Positions 33,497-44,386 of a stretch of DNA of 64,000 nucleotides are shown here, piece after piece. The translations under genes and the position numbers were made by a program. This DNA is from Blepharisma stoltei (taxonomy: Eukaryota > Ciliophora > Heterotrichea > Heterotrichida > Blepharismidae): the NCBI GenBank assembly GCA_914767885.1, contig CAJZBQ010000043.1, forward strand, positions 372,001 through 436,000, in the 5' to 3' direction. The stretch's first letter is position 1; every line of letters starts with the position of its first letter. The notes below the pieces were generated by a model that saw only the letters and a list, made by a program, of their open reading frames with translations, did no database searches and had not been told where the DNA came from.

Positions 33497-35962
33497 ATGG
33501 GTGCATACGAACCGCTCCTAGAAGAAAACAATGAGCTTCGCAAAGCATTATCCTCAACTAAAGAGCTTGTAGAACGATATAGATCAGATAATGAAAATCT
33601 CCGTAGAATGCATGAAGATTTTAAACTTCATCATGAGCGCCTTAAAAAAGAGTGCCAAGAATCTCAAGCAAAGTGCATTGAAGCTGTCAAAAGTAGGCGA
33701 GAAACTGAATCTTATTATAAATGTTTACAAAGATTCTATATTTTTATTTAAAATAAATTCCTATTATTTTTTAAGAAATATGCTGATGATACTAATTTAA
33801 ATTGCTGATTTCCTTTAAAATTGTATATGAAAACTATGTCCAAAGGCTAAAAAACTCAATCGAGCAAGGTAAAAAAGAATTCGACGAAATGCAAGCAAAA
33901 ATGATGCCGCCAGTTGACAATGAAATTTTGCGTTTAAAGCTTGTAGAAGAAATAGAAGGTCCTATGAAAATCGCTATAGAAAACAAAGTTGAAGAATGCA
34001 GTCGCCTTCAAGATATTGTCAACGATTTAAAGAGAAATCTCGAATTGCTGCAGCTTCAATATGGAAGCTACAGATCAGAAGCTGAAAAAGAGCTTCGAGA
34101 TATGAAAGATCGCCATAATTCTGAAGTCAACCAGTACTTTAAAGAAGTTCAGCAGCTTCAAGAAAGGCTAGAAGACGCTTCAGACAAAGACATAATTCGA
34201 GCCCTTAAAAAAGAAAGAGACGAGTTCAAGCTGAGGGTAGAAAAATTATTCGAAGAATGCGACGAAATCAGAAAATCACGAGACGCAATAAAAAATGAAA
34301 AAAATGATTTAATGATTAGATATAACCATGATGTAGAAGAAGAAAAAAACAAGCAAAGAATCCTTAACATTGATAAAGATAAATTCGCTATACAAAATAA
34401 AGATTTGCAAGAACAACTTTATAAGCTTAGACTAACACATGATGCTAAACTGCAAGAAATCCTTACTCTTAAAAAAGATATAGAAACATTAACAGCTAGT
34501 TTGGAAGCTTCAGAAAGCCAAGCAAATTATTATAAAGAAGAAGCTGCAGAATACCAGCACAAACTTCAAGAAAAAGATAGCCAGATTGAAATGAGGGCCA
34601 GAGAACTTTCTAAAGCGGAAAGAGAAAAATATCAAAAAGAAAAAGAAGAAAAGGAAAAGCTGCAAAGAAAAATTGATGAGCTAGCTGCAAAAGAAAGAGA
34701 ACTGAGTTCACAGCTGAACAGCACAGAAAGTGACTTAAAATATGAGCTTGATAGTGTGAAACAAGAAAACAGGAACATAAAAGATAACATGAAACTATTA
34801 GAAAGCAAGCTTGAAGCTGCTAAGAATGAGTCAGAAATGCTGAGAAACTCAAAAGAGCTTAAGGAACATGATAGTGATAAAGTAGAAGAAGAATTCAAAA
34901 TATTACAAGAAAAATATATAGCGCGCGACTCTTAATAGATATCTGAGCACAAATGCTTAATAGAAAAAATTATATTGGCATTTAGAAAAATCTGAGAAGT
35001 CAAAAATTAAATATGCAATTAAGAGAGATAAAATGACAATTTCAAATTTTAATTTTTAACTTTTTCGATTTGAGCAAAATGTCGAAATAATATTTTTTAT
35101 TAGGAAATTAGTCCCCAGAGATTTATAAAGAGGTATGCACTATACAGAACTGTCGAGAAGAGAAAAAGATGCAGTGCTTCAGAAAAATGCGTTAGAAGAA
35201 AAGCTGGGAAGACTTGAAGAAGACTTGAGAAGAGGAGGAAACCCGCAGGCGTTTGAAAATCTTAAGTCAGAGTTTATAAAACTTGAGCAAAAATTAAATG
35301 TTGCTAAAGCCAAAGTTTCTGAGTATAAACAGAAAGTAACTCCCCCATTTAAATTGGAATAAACATTGATAAAATTGCATTTTTTTGGTCTTTTAACCCC
35401 TTTAAATTGGAACAAATTTTTATTTAATAGGAAAATGTTATAGATGAAAATACTAATTTTATAAAATTAGTTTCACCTAATTTAATAGACAAAATGCAGT
35501 AGAATGCTATTTAAGCGCAAAATCGTCTAATTTTTTTTAATTTCAAAGTATTGTACTCAATTTATATTTTTCAACAAAAAAATATAAAGATGAAAATACT
35601 AATTTTTATATAATTAGTTTTAACTAATTTAATCGAGAAAGTGCAAGAAGAATGCTATTTAAATAGTTTTAACACTGAATAGGGTGATCTTTTTATTTAT
35701 TTCATCATGAAAGTAAATTAAAATTCAAAGTATTGTGCTCAGCTTATATTTGTTTTAGTATTTTTTATATGGAATAATTTAACTATATAAATAATTATTT
35801 TTTTTTAAAATAAAAATTAATCCTCCTTTAAATTGGAATAGGATTTTTTGTTCCAATCTAATAGAGGGAATAAGGCATGGGAATGAAAAATTGAACGAGT
35901 TAGGATTAAAGCTTGTTCAAAGCGAGAAGGAAAGGCAAAATCTTTTAAGGCAAAGTAAATAA
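33497..35962 (+). CDS. CEP83: CEP83-like centriolar coiled-coil protein (three IESs)
   Basis: Joining 33497-33717, 33828-34934, 35143-35338 and 35873-35962 gives 537 residues, all frames matching. It is almost entirely coiled coil. The block FDEMQAKMMPPVDNEILRLK...EEIEGPMK aligns with the LEEMKLQILTP...LELLRAQIQQELETPM region of metazoan CEP83, and heptads follow. CEP83 is a distal-appendage protein that docks the centriole/basal body to membrane, a fitting role in a ciliate. The junctions read ESYYENYVQ, ARDSYTELSRR and QKVRHGNEKL. The last exon ends 11 bp before the next gene. Confidence 0.75.
33718..33827. other. IES: short, non-repetitive
   Basis: 110 bp with TA at 33716 and 33826, both within TAT. 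It contains frame-breaking stops and no MITE motif. The exact cut is ambiguous by a few bases because TA recurs. Confidence 0.75.
34935..35142. other. IES: unique sequence
   Basis: 208 bp with TA at 34933 and 35141. Removal joins ...ARDS to YTELSRREKDA in frame, in keeping with continuing coiled coil. No repeat family recognised. An alternative TA nearby could shift the boundary slightly. Confidence 0.68.
35339..35872 (+). mobile_element. IES: family-B MITE (different tips, same plan)
   Basis: 534 bp between TA at 35337 and TA at 35871. Tips CTCCCCCATTTAAATTGGAAT and ATTCC/TTCC-type complement; an inner direct copy CCCCTTTAAATTGGAACAA lies about 60 bp in, and a snap-back copy near 35820 makes a right-end hairpin. 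The interior holds two diverged tandem copies of about 150 bp (from 35441 and 35587). Removal gives QKVRHGNEKL. Confidence 0.85.
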
Positions 35963-35972
35963 TTATAATAAA

Positions 35973-38032
35973 ATGTTTCAGGCTCAAAATGGAATTTTGT
36001 ATGTAACTGTTATATCTGGACATTTGGAAACAACAATTGTAAACTTGAAGACTTATGTCCAGCTGACTATAGGATCTCAAACTTTCAATTCTCAAGTTAC
36101 AACTGGAATATCACCTGTGTGACAGTTTTCTCACTCCATCGAACTAATAGAGAAAATCTTCGAACATTCTCAATGTTTTTGCTATTTTTTTATGAGGAAG
36201 ATTAAATAATGATTAAAATTTTTTATAAATTCTTGTATAGCCTTCCACATGTTGGATTCTGTTCAACACGTGGAAAGCTATAAGAAATTATAACAAAGAA
36301 GTATATAAAAAACCTATTAAAAATTTAAAAAATTCATCTCCATTTTGAAATAGGAGAATCAGGTATTTCAGCTAAATAAAGAGGTTGTGTTGAGTATAAA
36401 AGTTATAAACCAAACCCCTCAAAAAGAAATGTTCATGGGACAGAATATGATTAACTTAAAAAATATTCGGTTTATGAAAATAATCGGTGGAGAGTATCCA
36501 ATTTACTTGGATAATAAGCCAGTTGGAGATTTGATTATCAGGCTTCATTATGAAGATAAAGATAGCTTGAGTGTTTTATCTGATGCAAGCATTACAAGAA
36601 ACTCGAAGCATCAAGAAACAAAACAGTTAAAAGGAAACAATTCGCACCCGAATCTTAATGCCACCTCAAAATATCGGTTATCAGAAAACAATTCTCCTGA
36701 TATAAGTCGTGAAATTCCAATAGAAAATCATGAAAGAGCTACTATTCAAGATGAATCCAAGGAAGGGAAAAAACCTAACACCTCCTTTGCTTAGTGAGAA
36801 CAATCATTGGGAAACCTTAATTTATGCGAAATTTTACCTATTCGATAGTGAGTATAAACTTTAAATGTGAAATTATTTTTATTTAAATATTTCGGTATAT
36901 AGTAATGATAATAGTGAGATCTTCCAGTTAATTCTATTAAATTTATGATAGCTTGTATCCTAAAAAATAATTTTCTAAAATAATTAAGTTTCTCATTTCA
37001 AACATTAATTGATTATTTTTTTTAAAACCAAGCATTAACTATTAATAAAATATGGAAGCTAATTAAGAGAAGGGCAGTAAGAAAGAAAATAAACAAAAAA
37101 CCGAAGATCATAATGCTCATACCGAAAATATATCCATCGAAGACTCAAAAACTGCTCAACAAGCTGCAAAGAGCCATTTACCATCAAAAATTAATATTTC
37201 AGATATTTCGATCTCAAAACTTAACATTAAGAATCAGCTCAACTCAAAAAATAATAAAAAAACTTATGACGGAATTCTAGCTCTTGATGTAGGCTATGAA
37301 GTAATAATTAAAGAAACAATTTTTGAAAGCATCGATGAATTAAAAACTAGTCAGCAAACTGAATTAAAGCTATGCAAATTAAAGCATCCTAGCATATGCA
37401 CAATTATTACTTCTCTTCAAAATACAAATAGCCAAAACTTTTCTAATTATTTAGTTAGAGAAAAATGTGAAGGGTCAATTTTACTCGATTGAATTAATTC
37501 TCGAAGAGAGAAAAAAGAATTTTTAAGTGAAGACCAGATTTATTTCTATATAAAATCTCTTGTGAGTGCTTTTACTTATTTTGAAGAGTCTCATTTCATG
37601 CATGGTGCTATCACTCCAAAGACTTTTATTGTTTCCGAAAATTCGATTAAACTTATTAAATTTGGCCTCCTTAAGCCGAGTTATCCAGATTATTTTGCAG
37701 AAACTCGATCAAATTCAATTCATGTAACTGCTCCATATTTCAGTCCTCCTGTTCTCCAAAGTTATCTAAAGTTCATTAAAACGGGGAGTTTCCATATATC
37801 TCATGATATCCACAAATCTGACGTTTTTTCGCTTGGCTTAGTTTTCCTTCAAATGGCAACTTTGAATCCTCCTTGTGGGCTAAATGATTTATCCACAAAT
37901 CTTGAAGACCGTATTTCATTGATTATTGAATCTATCTCTTACACAAATCGTATTAAATCAATACTAAAAATGATGCTATCTCTTGAAGAAGACTCAAGAC
38001 CAGACTTTAAAAATCTTAATGAATTAATTTAG
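35973..38032 (+). CDS. C2 domain plus pseudokinase protein (two IESs)
   Basis: Joining 35973-36146, 36375-36777 and 37080-38032 gives 509 residues. Residues 1-115 form a C2 domain (GILYVTVISGHLE, SPVWQFSHSIEL, VLSIKVINQTP, GDLIIRLHY), a lipid- or protein-binding beta sandwich. A basic, polar linker follows. Residues about 240-505 resemble a Ser/Thr kinase but carry HGAITPKTF where HRDxKPxN is expected and IKFGL instead of DFG, so phosphotransfer is probably lost. In germline DNA the two halves look like separate genes, each with a bad end: a stop shortly after the linker, and an ATG followed four codons later by TAA. Both defects lie inside the second IES. Function unknown; perhaps a membrane-recruited scaffold. 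Confidence 0.8.
36147..36374. other. IES splitting the C2 domain
   Basis: 228 bp with TA at 36145 and 36373, both preceded by C or GC and followed by A. It carries in-frame stops. Removal joins SHSIEL to NKEVVLSIKV, restoring consecutive C2 strands. Not clearly related to either MITE family. Confidence 0.82.
36778..37079 (+). mobile_element. IES: decayed family-A MITE between C2 and pseudokinase parts
   Basis: 302 bp with TA at 36776 and 37078. The left end ACACCTCCTTTGCTTAGTGAG and core TATATAGTAATGATAATAGTG, AGTTAATTCTATTAAATT follow the family-A order; the right tip is GAAGGGCAG. Removal gives GKKPKKENKQK in frame with the kinase-like region. Confidence 0.8.
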
Positions 38033-38567
38033 ATTTACATTAGCAAGCGTTGCAAGTATAGTCTAGGATGCTTATTGTTGGCCTTGGGCTACTAAATGGA
38101 GTTTCAACTTGTGGAGTTGGTCCAGCAAAAACAATTGTCGAGTCAACTCCAAGAGTTAGCAAGCGTGCCCATGTTTTACATTATTAACTTGTGAAGCTAG
38201 TTTGAAATTTTGGTCACGAATAGACTCTACAAGCTGGAGATCATTTTGTGACCTAGGGTGAGCAATAAACATTCCTAAGATATATTAAACTTTATTTTAT
38301 TAATAATTTGAAGAATCGATTTATTTATATTTAAGAAAATATTGTAGGCTTATAAAAATAGTAAAAGCTATGAAGTGTTTTAATAGGAGTCAATTAATTC
38401 TGTTTGGTTATTATATTATAAAGATTTACTAATTATCCCTTTCTATAATAGAAAAATAACTTTTTAAGTTAGTTTTTTTATTTTATTATTTGAAGCTAAA
38501 TTATAATAATAAATTACTATTTAAAAAAATTCGTTTTTCTTGCCATTTGAGTAATGGAATTTTATAA
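38033..38567. other. Intergenic with 11-bp direct repeat
   Basis: About 535 bp. TTAGCAAGCGT occurs at 38040 and again at 38156, bracketing 116 bp of higher G+C than its surroundings; the start of each copy contains TA. This could be a small non-genic IES or a target duplication. The rest is AT-rich with no gene. Confidence 0.45.
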
Positions 38568-39542
38568 ATGGATCCAAAAGAACTGCCTTTAATTAGACCA
38601 AGACAAAAACGCAGTACTTCTAGTCCTTGTATAAAATGAAGACACCAAATAGAAAGACATCCTAAAGCTACTCTTTTTTGACAGATTTTTATAGGTATTT
38701 TTGCTTTTCTTCATTTTTTGGTTTCTTTTGGAATCCTCACAGTAATCTTTATTCAGATTCTTCCCGGACACAGAAAATATGAGCTATCCCTTGTTCCTTT
38801 GATTTGCTTATCAGTTGAAATATCTGTATTATGCAATACCATGCTTGGAGTCGTGATTTATCTGCTTGTAAAACGTAAAAAAGGCATGGCTACTTGGCAT
38901 CGGTCAGTGATAGGAATCTTAATTAGAAATATTTTTATTTCGGCAGCCTTTGTGATTACCCTGATACTATCAATATTTTATATAGAAACCACTAGAAAAA
39001 GCATACTTATCCATTCAGTGTCCACTATATCTGCTCCATTGATTATCCTTTGTATCATTTCGATCCTAAAAATAGTCTTTTTAGAGACCTCTTATACCTG
39101 GTATTGGCTATCTCTGAATATTTTAGGCCTTTCTGAAATTTTTATATTAATTATGAAAGAAGATTATGACTATAGAATATCCTGATGTGTATCATTGACC
39201 CCTATATGGCTATTCTTCATTATTCATCTGGCTTTTTCTTTTACTTTATTCACAGTAAAATCAAGGAATATTGCAAAATTGCTTTTAGTGTTTTCTATGA
39301 TTGGGTCTATATGTGGAAGTAGTTCGATAGCCTTTTTAGCAGTATTTTTAGATGGGCATGATAATAGCTGAGATAAATTTATGATGTTTGGGTGGGCTGC
39401 TCTTTTTTGGTTTACCTTTGCTTATGCCTATAGCTTTGGAAAATGGGCTATAGGCACTTTATTTTGTCATATAGAGTTTGAATTTATTCAATCAAAAAAG
39501 CGTCTTAATTTAAGAGCTAAAACTTGAGAAGTTTTATTATAA
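38568..39542 (+). CDS. Hypothetical polytopic membrane protein
   Basis: 324 residues, many TGA read as Trp. Basic N-terminus (residues 1-40), then about eight hydrophobic helices, no signal peptide and a short basic C-terminus. The start ATG follows TTATAA directly. No transporter or receptor motif recognised; the even distribution of helices suggests an integral membrane protein of unknown family. Confidence 0.75.
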
Positions 39543-39651
39543 TGCGTTATTTAATCAATAATTATTATTCTTTTCCTTCAAGTGACCTGTTTCGTGCTTC
39601 ATTAGCCTCGTAATGCCAGTCTAATTTAGAAAAAAGATATTCTTTTTATAA

Positions 39652-41064
39652 TTAATTTCTCACTATAAATAAATAATAGCCATAAGGTAAATTATATAAT
39701 AAAGCAGTATAAAATAACGGTGCAATTTCTATAATGTAGCAAGCACAAATCCCATAAATAATTCCATTTAATTGCAAATCTAGATAAATTCCAAAAACAT
39801 ATTGCAATGGGACGCCAACTAATAAATCAGCACATATTGCCAAGACTAAATTCAACGGTTGCTTGCCTAGAGCTCGCATTGCTCCACAAATTACTAAATA
39901 ACAGCTATCAGAAGCATATATAATCGCATATAACGCAAAAGTGTCCCCGATCTTTTGTACGATTTCGGCACTTGCGCTATTCCCATCGATTTGTAAAAAG
40001 AATGCTCCGAATTCATATCTATTTATAAGCAAAATTGATAATGTGAAACCATTTATCAAAACGCTAAGCATTATATTTATTTTCATATACTCTTTCGCTA
40101 AGCCAATTTTAAGTTTTGACAAACTATTTCCTATTAAAGTAGCGGCGGCTTCACCGAAGCCTGTTGAAATAGTTTCTTCTATTAATAGAACTTTTAATAA
40201 TACAACCCATGCAGCTAAACTAACACCTCCATCAGTAAACCATGCAGCATATAAAGCTGACACTTCGAATGCTCCCCATTCTACAAATATATGAGCTGTG
40301 CATGAGAACGACAATTTCATTAATTCTGACCATCCTGTAAAGAAATTTGTAAAATCAAATCCAGACCAATTTTTTGTATGGCATTTCATAATAACTAACG
40401 ATCCAAAAAATATAATAAGCCGAATTCATGCACAAATAGATCCAGCAATTGCTGCACCTTTCATACCGTGTGCAGGAACTAAAATCAGATTGAAGAAAAT
40501 TTGTAGGGGAGCATCGGTCGTGCTGCATATAAATTCAGGAATTAAGACATATTGGGTAAACATAAAATGGCTGACAATTTCATATATACATTTCGCTGGG
40601 AGTGCGTAAATAAAGTACTGTAAAAATTCGCCAGCTTCTTCGCTACACTCCAAACCAAGTGAAGCGAAAATATCGGTACTAAAGTACCATAAGAAGGCTG
40701 AAGGAATACAACACATAAATCCCATAAATAACGATTTATGTAAAATAAGAGTTTGGAGCTTGATATTTTCTACTCCATGAGCTTGTGAGCAGAGAGTGTC
40801 AATAGCTCCAGAAATGCCTATAAAAGTTGCGGTTGCTGTCAGTTCTATCCAAATCGAACTTATGCCAAACGCTTCCAATTCTTTTGGACCTAAGTAATTT
40901 CCAATGAACCACATCACAATTAGCTCTTGAATCTGAGTAACCAAGATACTGTAAGAGAACATGCCAGCTAGCTTTAAAGTTCGCTTTATTCGCCTGAAGG
41001 TTGGTTTCTTCTGAGTAGGGTAAAATTCATTCAGGCCTACTTCTAAACTGTCAAAATTTTTCAT
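39652..41064 (-). CDS. MATE-family multidrug/toxic-compound extrusion transporter
   Basis: 470 residues with TGA read as Trp, typical for MATE proteins (450-500). Twelve hydrophobic helices in two related halves; QIQELIVMWFIGNYLGPKELEAFG and ATFIGISGAIDTLCSQAHG are the family's first-half signatures, the latter the conserved Gln/Ala-rich TM2-TM3 region. These carriers export organic cations or metabolites in exchange for H+ or Na+. Membrane: surface or vacuole, not decidable. No inserts. Confidence 0.9.
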
Positions 41065-41562
41065 AGTTGCTATTTATTATTTGTCAGAAATTAGAATTCT
41101 ATTTTTTAACATAAAAGATTAATGAGTTTAGATGTGGAAATAAAAACTTACACTGGTATAAAACAAAATGGAACACAAAAATATTTCAGATTCTATAATA
41201 GTTCTATTAAAATATGTTTTAATGTGGTTGCTCTTTTAAAAAATAAAACTGATCAGTGATTTTTTTTTAAATTAAACTTTACTAAAATTAAGCATTTTAT
41301 GACTGATATTATTAACTCTTGAGAGATTTATGATAGACGGATTAATTATATATAAAATGCTGAAGAATTTGACATCCTGCACTCTTTTAAAAAAATAGTA
41401 AGCTGAGATTGAGAGCTATAAATTTACTGCTGCCATATTTAATAAAAATAAGTATAAAATTATTCTATGAGACAAGTTTTAAAAAACGTATAGCTAAAAA
41501 TTATAAATATTTATATTAAATCCCAACTAAAAATAGTCCCTAACACTAATTCTATAAATTAT
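41065..41562. other. Intergenic, no gene seen
   Basis: About 500 bp AT-rich spacer between two minus-strand genes; no repeats or frames recognised. Confidence 0.5.
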
Positions 41563-42776
41563 TTATGTTTCTCTACCTACCCTCTCATAAATATAGACAT
41601 AGCTTTCATTTGTAATCTTCCTTTCTTCCCTTACAACAAAGTCATTTTTCAACAAAGGGAAAAAATCCAGCATTGAATAAAGCCTATCTCTATATGATAA
41701 AATAAATATCGTCCCAACTCTAGAATTCGCCATCAATGCCTGATATAAAGGCACAAAATCATGATCATAATACACTATATCACTTCCTACAATAACATCA
41801 AAAATCCCAACAGAATTTTCGCTCCATCCGTATTCTAAAACTTGTGCAGAATTTCTGTTTCTTCTGATGTTTTCTCTCGCAATTTCTAGAACTTCTCCTT
41901 TGTCACTACAAATTACTCTATCTGAAAAAAGACTGCATACAATACTAACTAACCCTACCCCAGCTCCAAGCTCAAGAATTGATTTTCCTTGAATAAGTTC
42001 AGGATTCCTATGCAGAAAAATGCTTAATTCTTCTCCTCCGATCCATAGCTTCGAACCAACTGCAGCGCCTGGTTTTTCTAATATTTCGAATATGTGATTA
42101 TCGATTACAATGTTCCTGAATTTCCAAATTAATTTAATTTATCAATAAAGTTTAACGTCCAATACCATGGCTTGCATCTCTGCTTGTGATCTATGCCCAC
42201 CTTGCACCTTCTGTCTCCAGTATTTTCCTGGATGTCCCTCAGCTTTGGGAGGTTGGATTTTGATGGCTGCTCTTCGAGTTCTCGAGCCTGGCATGTTTTC
42301 CTGAAAATGGACTTAGACTTACTGGTAGGCTTGCTGCAAAAAGGAGTATAGTTGAATGGCCAAGATGCCATGATGAGTTATTCATTTCTAACTCCAAGCC
42401 TCTCTTTCAAGTAAAATCCAGCTCTGAACTCAGACTATTGTGAGGCTTTGCACGGAATTGCTTACCTAGCATTGCTATTCATTTCTGGGCTGACAAAATC
42501 TTTCCAATATAATTTAAATATATTATTGAGTCTGCATCACCTCTCTGCTGAATCAAGATATAATTAATTCCCTTGAATAGCCCTGTAAGGGCAGGCATTT
42601 TTAGCTGGAATTCCTGATTTGGTTTGACCAACAAGCGAGTTGGTCCGACCAACTTTGTGCGTTGGTCCGACCAATCTCAGAAATTCCGGCTAAAAAAGCC
42701 TGCCCTTACAGGGCCATCAAAGAGAAAATACTATACCATTTTTAATTATGCTCCTGAATTTCTCGGTTCTATCCAT
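41563..42776 (-). CDS. METTL21-like protein-lysine methyltransferase (IES 42108-42748)
   Basis: Minus-strand 42776-42749 joined to 42107-41563 gives 190 residues. Seven-beta-strand methyltransferase: SAM-binding motif I ILELGAGVGLVSIVCS, acidic loop ICSDKGEVLEIA, and the DIVYYDHDF post-motif in the position of the family's DxxY/SxxY motif. METTL21-type enzymes methylate lysines of chaperones and elongation factors. Without the IES removal no ATG exists before an upstream TAA; with it the protein begins MDRTEKFRSIIDNHIFE. Short first exon of 28 bp. Substrate unknown. Confidence 0.82.
42108..42748 (-). mobile_element. IES: composite retroposon with 15-bp target duplication
   Basis: 641 bp between TA at 42106 and TA at 42747. 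Inside, near-identical 15-mers ATG(T/C)TCCTGAATTTC at 42110 and 42748 look like a target-site duplication. On the minus strand the element ends in TTGGACGTTAAACTT, shared with the SINE at 54369. A foldback element is nested at 42580-42714. A GC-richer, coding-looking 80-codon frame within it is not a real gene. Confidence 0.75.
42580..42714. repeat. Foldback (long inverted repeat) element
   Basis: 135 bp with about 38-bp inverted arms beginning GCCCTGTAAGGGCAGGC; the centre carries repeated palindromic units GTTGGTCCGACCAA. It is nested inside the IES of the methyltransferase gene. Confidence 0.88.
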
Positions 42777-42877
42777 TCTTTCTTTGTGGAGCTGAGATAA
42801 TAATTCATTCATTTCTATAAGATTTTGTGATTAGATAATAGAAAAATTAATCCATTTTTAAAGACATAATTAACGGA

Positions 42878-44322
42878 ATGAAGTCTGAAAATAAGCTAAC
42901 TAATGAAAACCACGGAGTATGCCCCAATGTAATCAAACTCAATATCAAGCCTCCTATACAAAATGTATTAGGCCAATATAATAGATTTTCAAACTCATCT
43001 GACAGTGTATTACCGAAATCTCAACAATCAACTCGATCATTTGTGCTAACTCCAAGGGCTCCAGATGAACCCTATGCAACATCAAGTTCCTTTTATCGAA
43101 AAAAATCAATAGTCACTGTGAATATCCCATCTTTAGTTGCAGAGCCAGACAGCCAAAACTCAACCCGAAGTCACCGTGAAATCCGATTACAATTAGCTTG
43201 ATATTTAAAGTCTCTGGCTGCCGCAGCGCTAAAATGCCCTTTTGGGCCAAACTAATTCGCTAACGGATCCATACCTAAACAAATGCCAACCCCGGCTGAG
43301 CCATCTACCCAAGACTGGTTGCCTTGCCTCGCCTTTTACTGACTCAGCTCCTGCACGTGCTCAGCTAAAGGTTCCTTCCTTAGTGTGCTATATGGAGAAA
43401 CCCTTAGTCCTCTTCTTGCCTTCAGACCAGTTACTCTGACTCTATTCAATCAAAGATAAACCGCTGCTGCTGTGCAAAAGCTTTAGTAAAAGCCAAATCC
43501 CATAAATAAAATTTCATAAGGGAGGCAGTAAGCAGAGCTAATTTCTCTCGAGCTGAATGCTATTTTATTTAAGCCACCATGAAATCCAAACTGAAACCTT
43601 CGATGTAAGCACTCAAAACAGTGAAAGTTCTCTAAAAACCTATAAAAAGCATCACTCCCTGAGTGGCAGAAAATTTTCTATTGCCCAGCCATCCATAATT
43701 AAATTGCAATTTCCGAAAAGACTTAAAATAAATGACAGTAAAAAGAAGTTTCGCCCACCATTAAGTCTAAGAAGCATTCAAAAAGAAAATGCTGAAATTC
43801 TTATAGAGCAGAAAAGGTCAAGAAAAATGTTAACTCCCACTTCTGTGACCAAAAAACGATTGGAAAATTCACAATCCTCAGTGAGAGAAAAAAAAATTAA
43901 TATAAAAAATTTTTGATATATAAGTAATAATTGTTATAATAAAATCTCTTACTAATTCCGCATTTTAAAACATAAATTTTATAATTAAATTATCATTTCT
44001 TTCCAATTTTTGAGAATTAAACTTGAAAAAAAATTAATATATTAATTTTTTGAACAAACTTTTTTTGTTCGAAGTAAGAGATTTCGTTAATGTAACGTTA
44101 GAAGAAAAAAGAAAATTATATGAAAAAAATTTGAGGTCAAATAGATCTCTTTCCATGAATAACGATGATTTTGGAATGAACTCATCTCAAAGCAAACCGT
44201 CAGTTTTTAAGCCAGATGCATTTTTAGGTCCGAACAATGATAAAATATTGAATAGGATTTTGGGAAAAATCAAAGCACAAATTGTCCCACTTAATCACAA
44301 GCATATAAAATCAATTAATTAA
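42878..44322 (+). CDS. Hypothetical disordered basic protein (two IESs)
   Basis: Joining 42878-43203, 43568-43832 and 44077-44322 gives 278 residues ending in TAA. Junctions are QLAWYLSHHEIQTE and RSRKMLRDFVNVT. The protein is rich in Ser, Asn, Lys and Pro with a short helical patch after the second junction (TLEEKRKLYEKNLRS). Likely an intrinsically disordered, possibly cytoskeletal or nuclear protein; no family recognised. It shares a divergent promoter region of about 100 bp with the methyltransferase gene. Confidence 0.7.
43204..43567 (-). mobile_element. IES derived from a SINE-1 retroposon
   Basis: 364 bp with TA at 43202 and 43566 inside a TATTTAA direct repeat. Read on the minus strand it aligns with the element at 59174: head CATTCAGCTCGAGAGAAATTA, then GCACAGCAGCAGCGGTTTA, then GCAGGAGCTGAGTC. 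G+C is far above the surroundings. Removal restores the host frame. Confidence 0.85.
43833..44076 (+). mobile_element. IES: family-A MITE, tip-decayed
   Basis: 244 bp with TA at 43831 and 44075. The left end ACTCCCACTTCTGTGACC, internal TCCTCAGTGAGAGAA copy and core GATATATAAGTAATAATTG plus AAATCTCTTACTAATTC are recognisable; the right end keeps TTTTTTTGTTCG. Part of the upstream coding frame appears to run into it by chance. Confidence 0.85.
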
Positions 44323-44386
44323 TGTAACCAATTTTTATAGTAAGTTTTGGAATTTGGCTAAATTTATAAATTTTGTTGATAATAAT

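Noticed and set aside
37052-37066. TAA as a Gln codon, as in other ciliates, at codon 5 of an apparent kinase start
   Set aside because: The TAA lies within a MITE that is removed; no other gene needs reassigned TAA or TAG.
42129-42371. 80-codon minus-strand ORF as a gene
   Set aside because: It lies wholly inside the retroposon-derived IES of the methyltransferase gene and lacks domain features.
42620-42680. CRISPR-like array from GTTGGTCCGACCAA repeats
   Set aside because: Repeats are palindromic units in a foldback element, few, without regular spacers, in a eukaryote.
43242-43439. ORF in the GC-rich segment as a gene
   Set aside because: It is the body of a SINE copy forming an IES.
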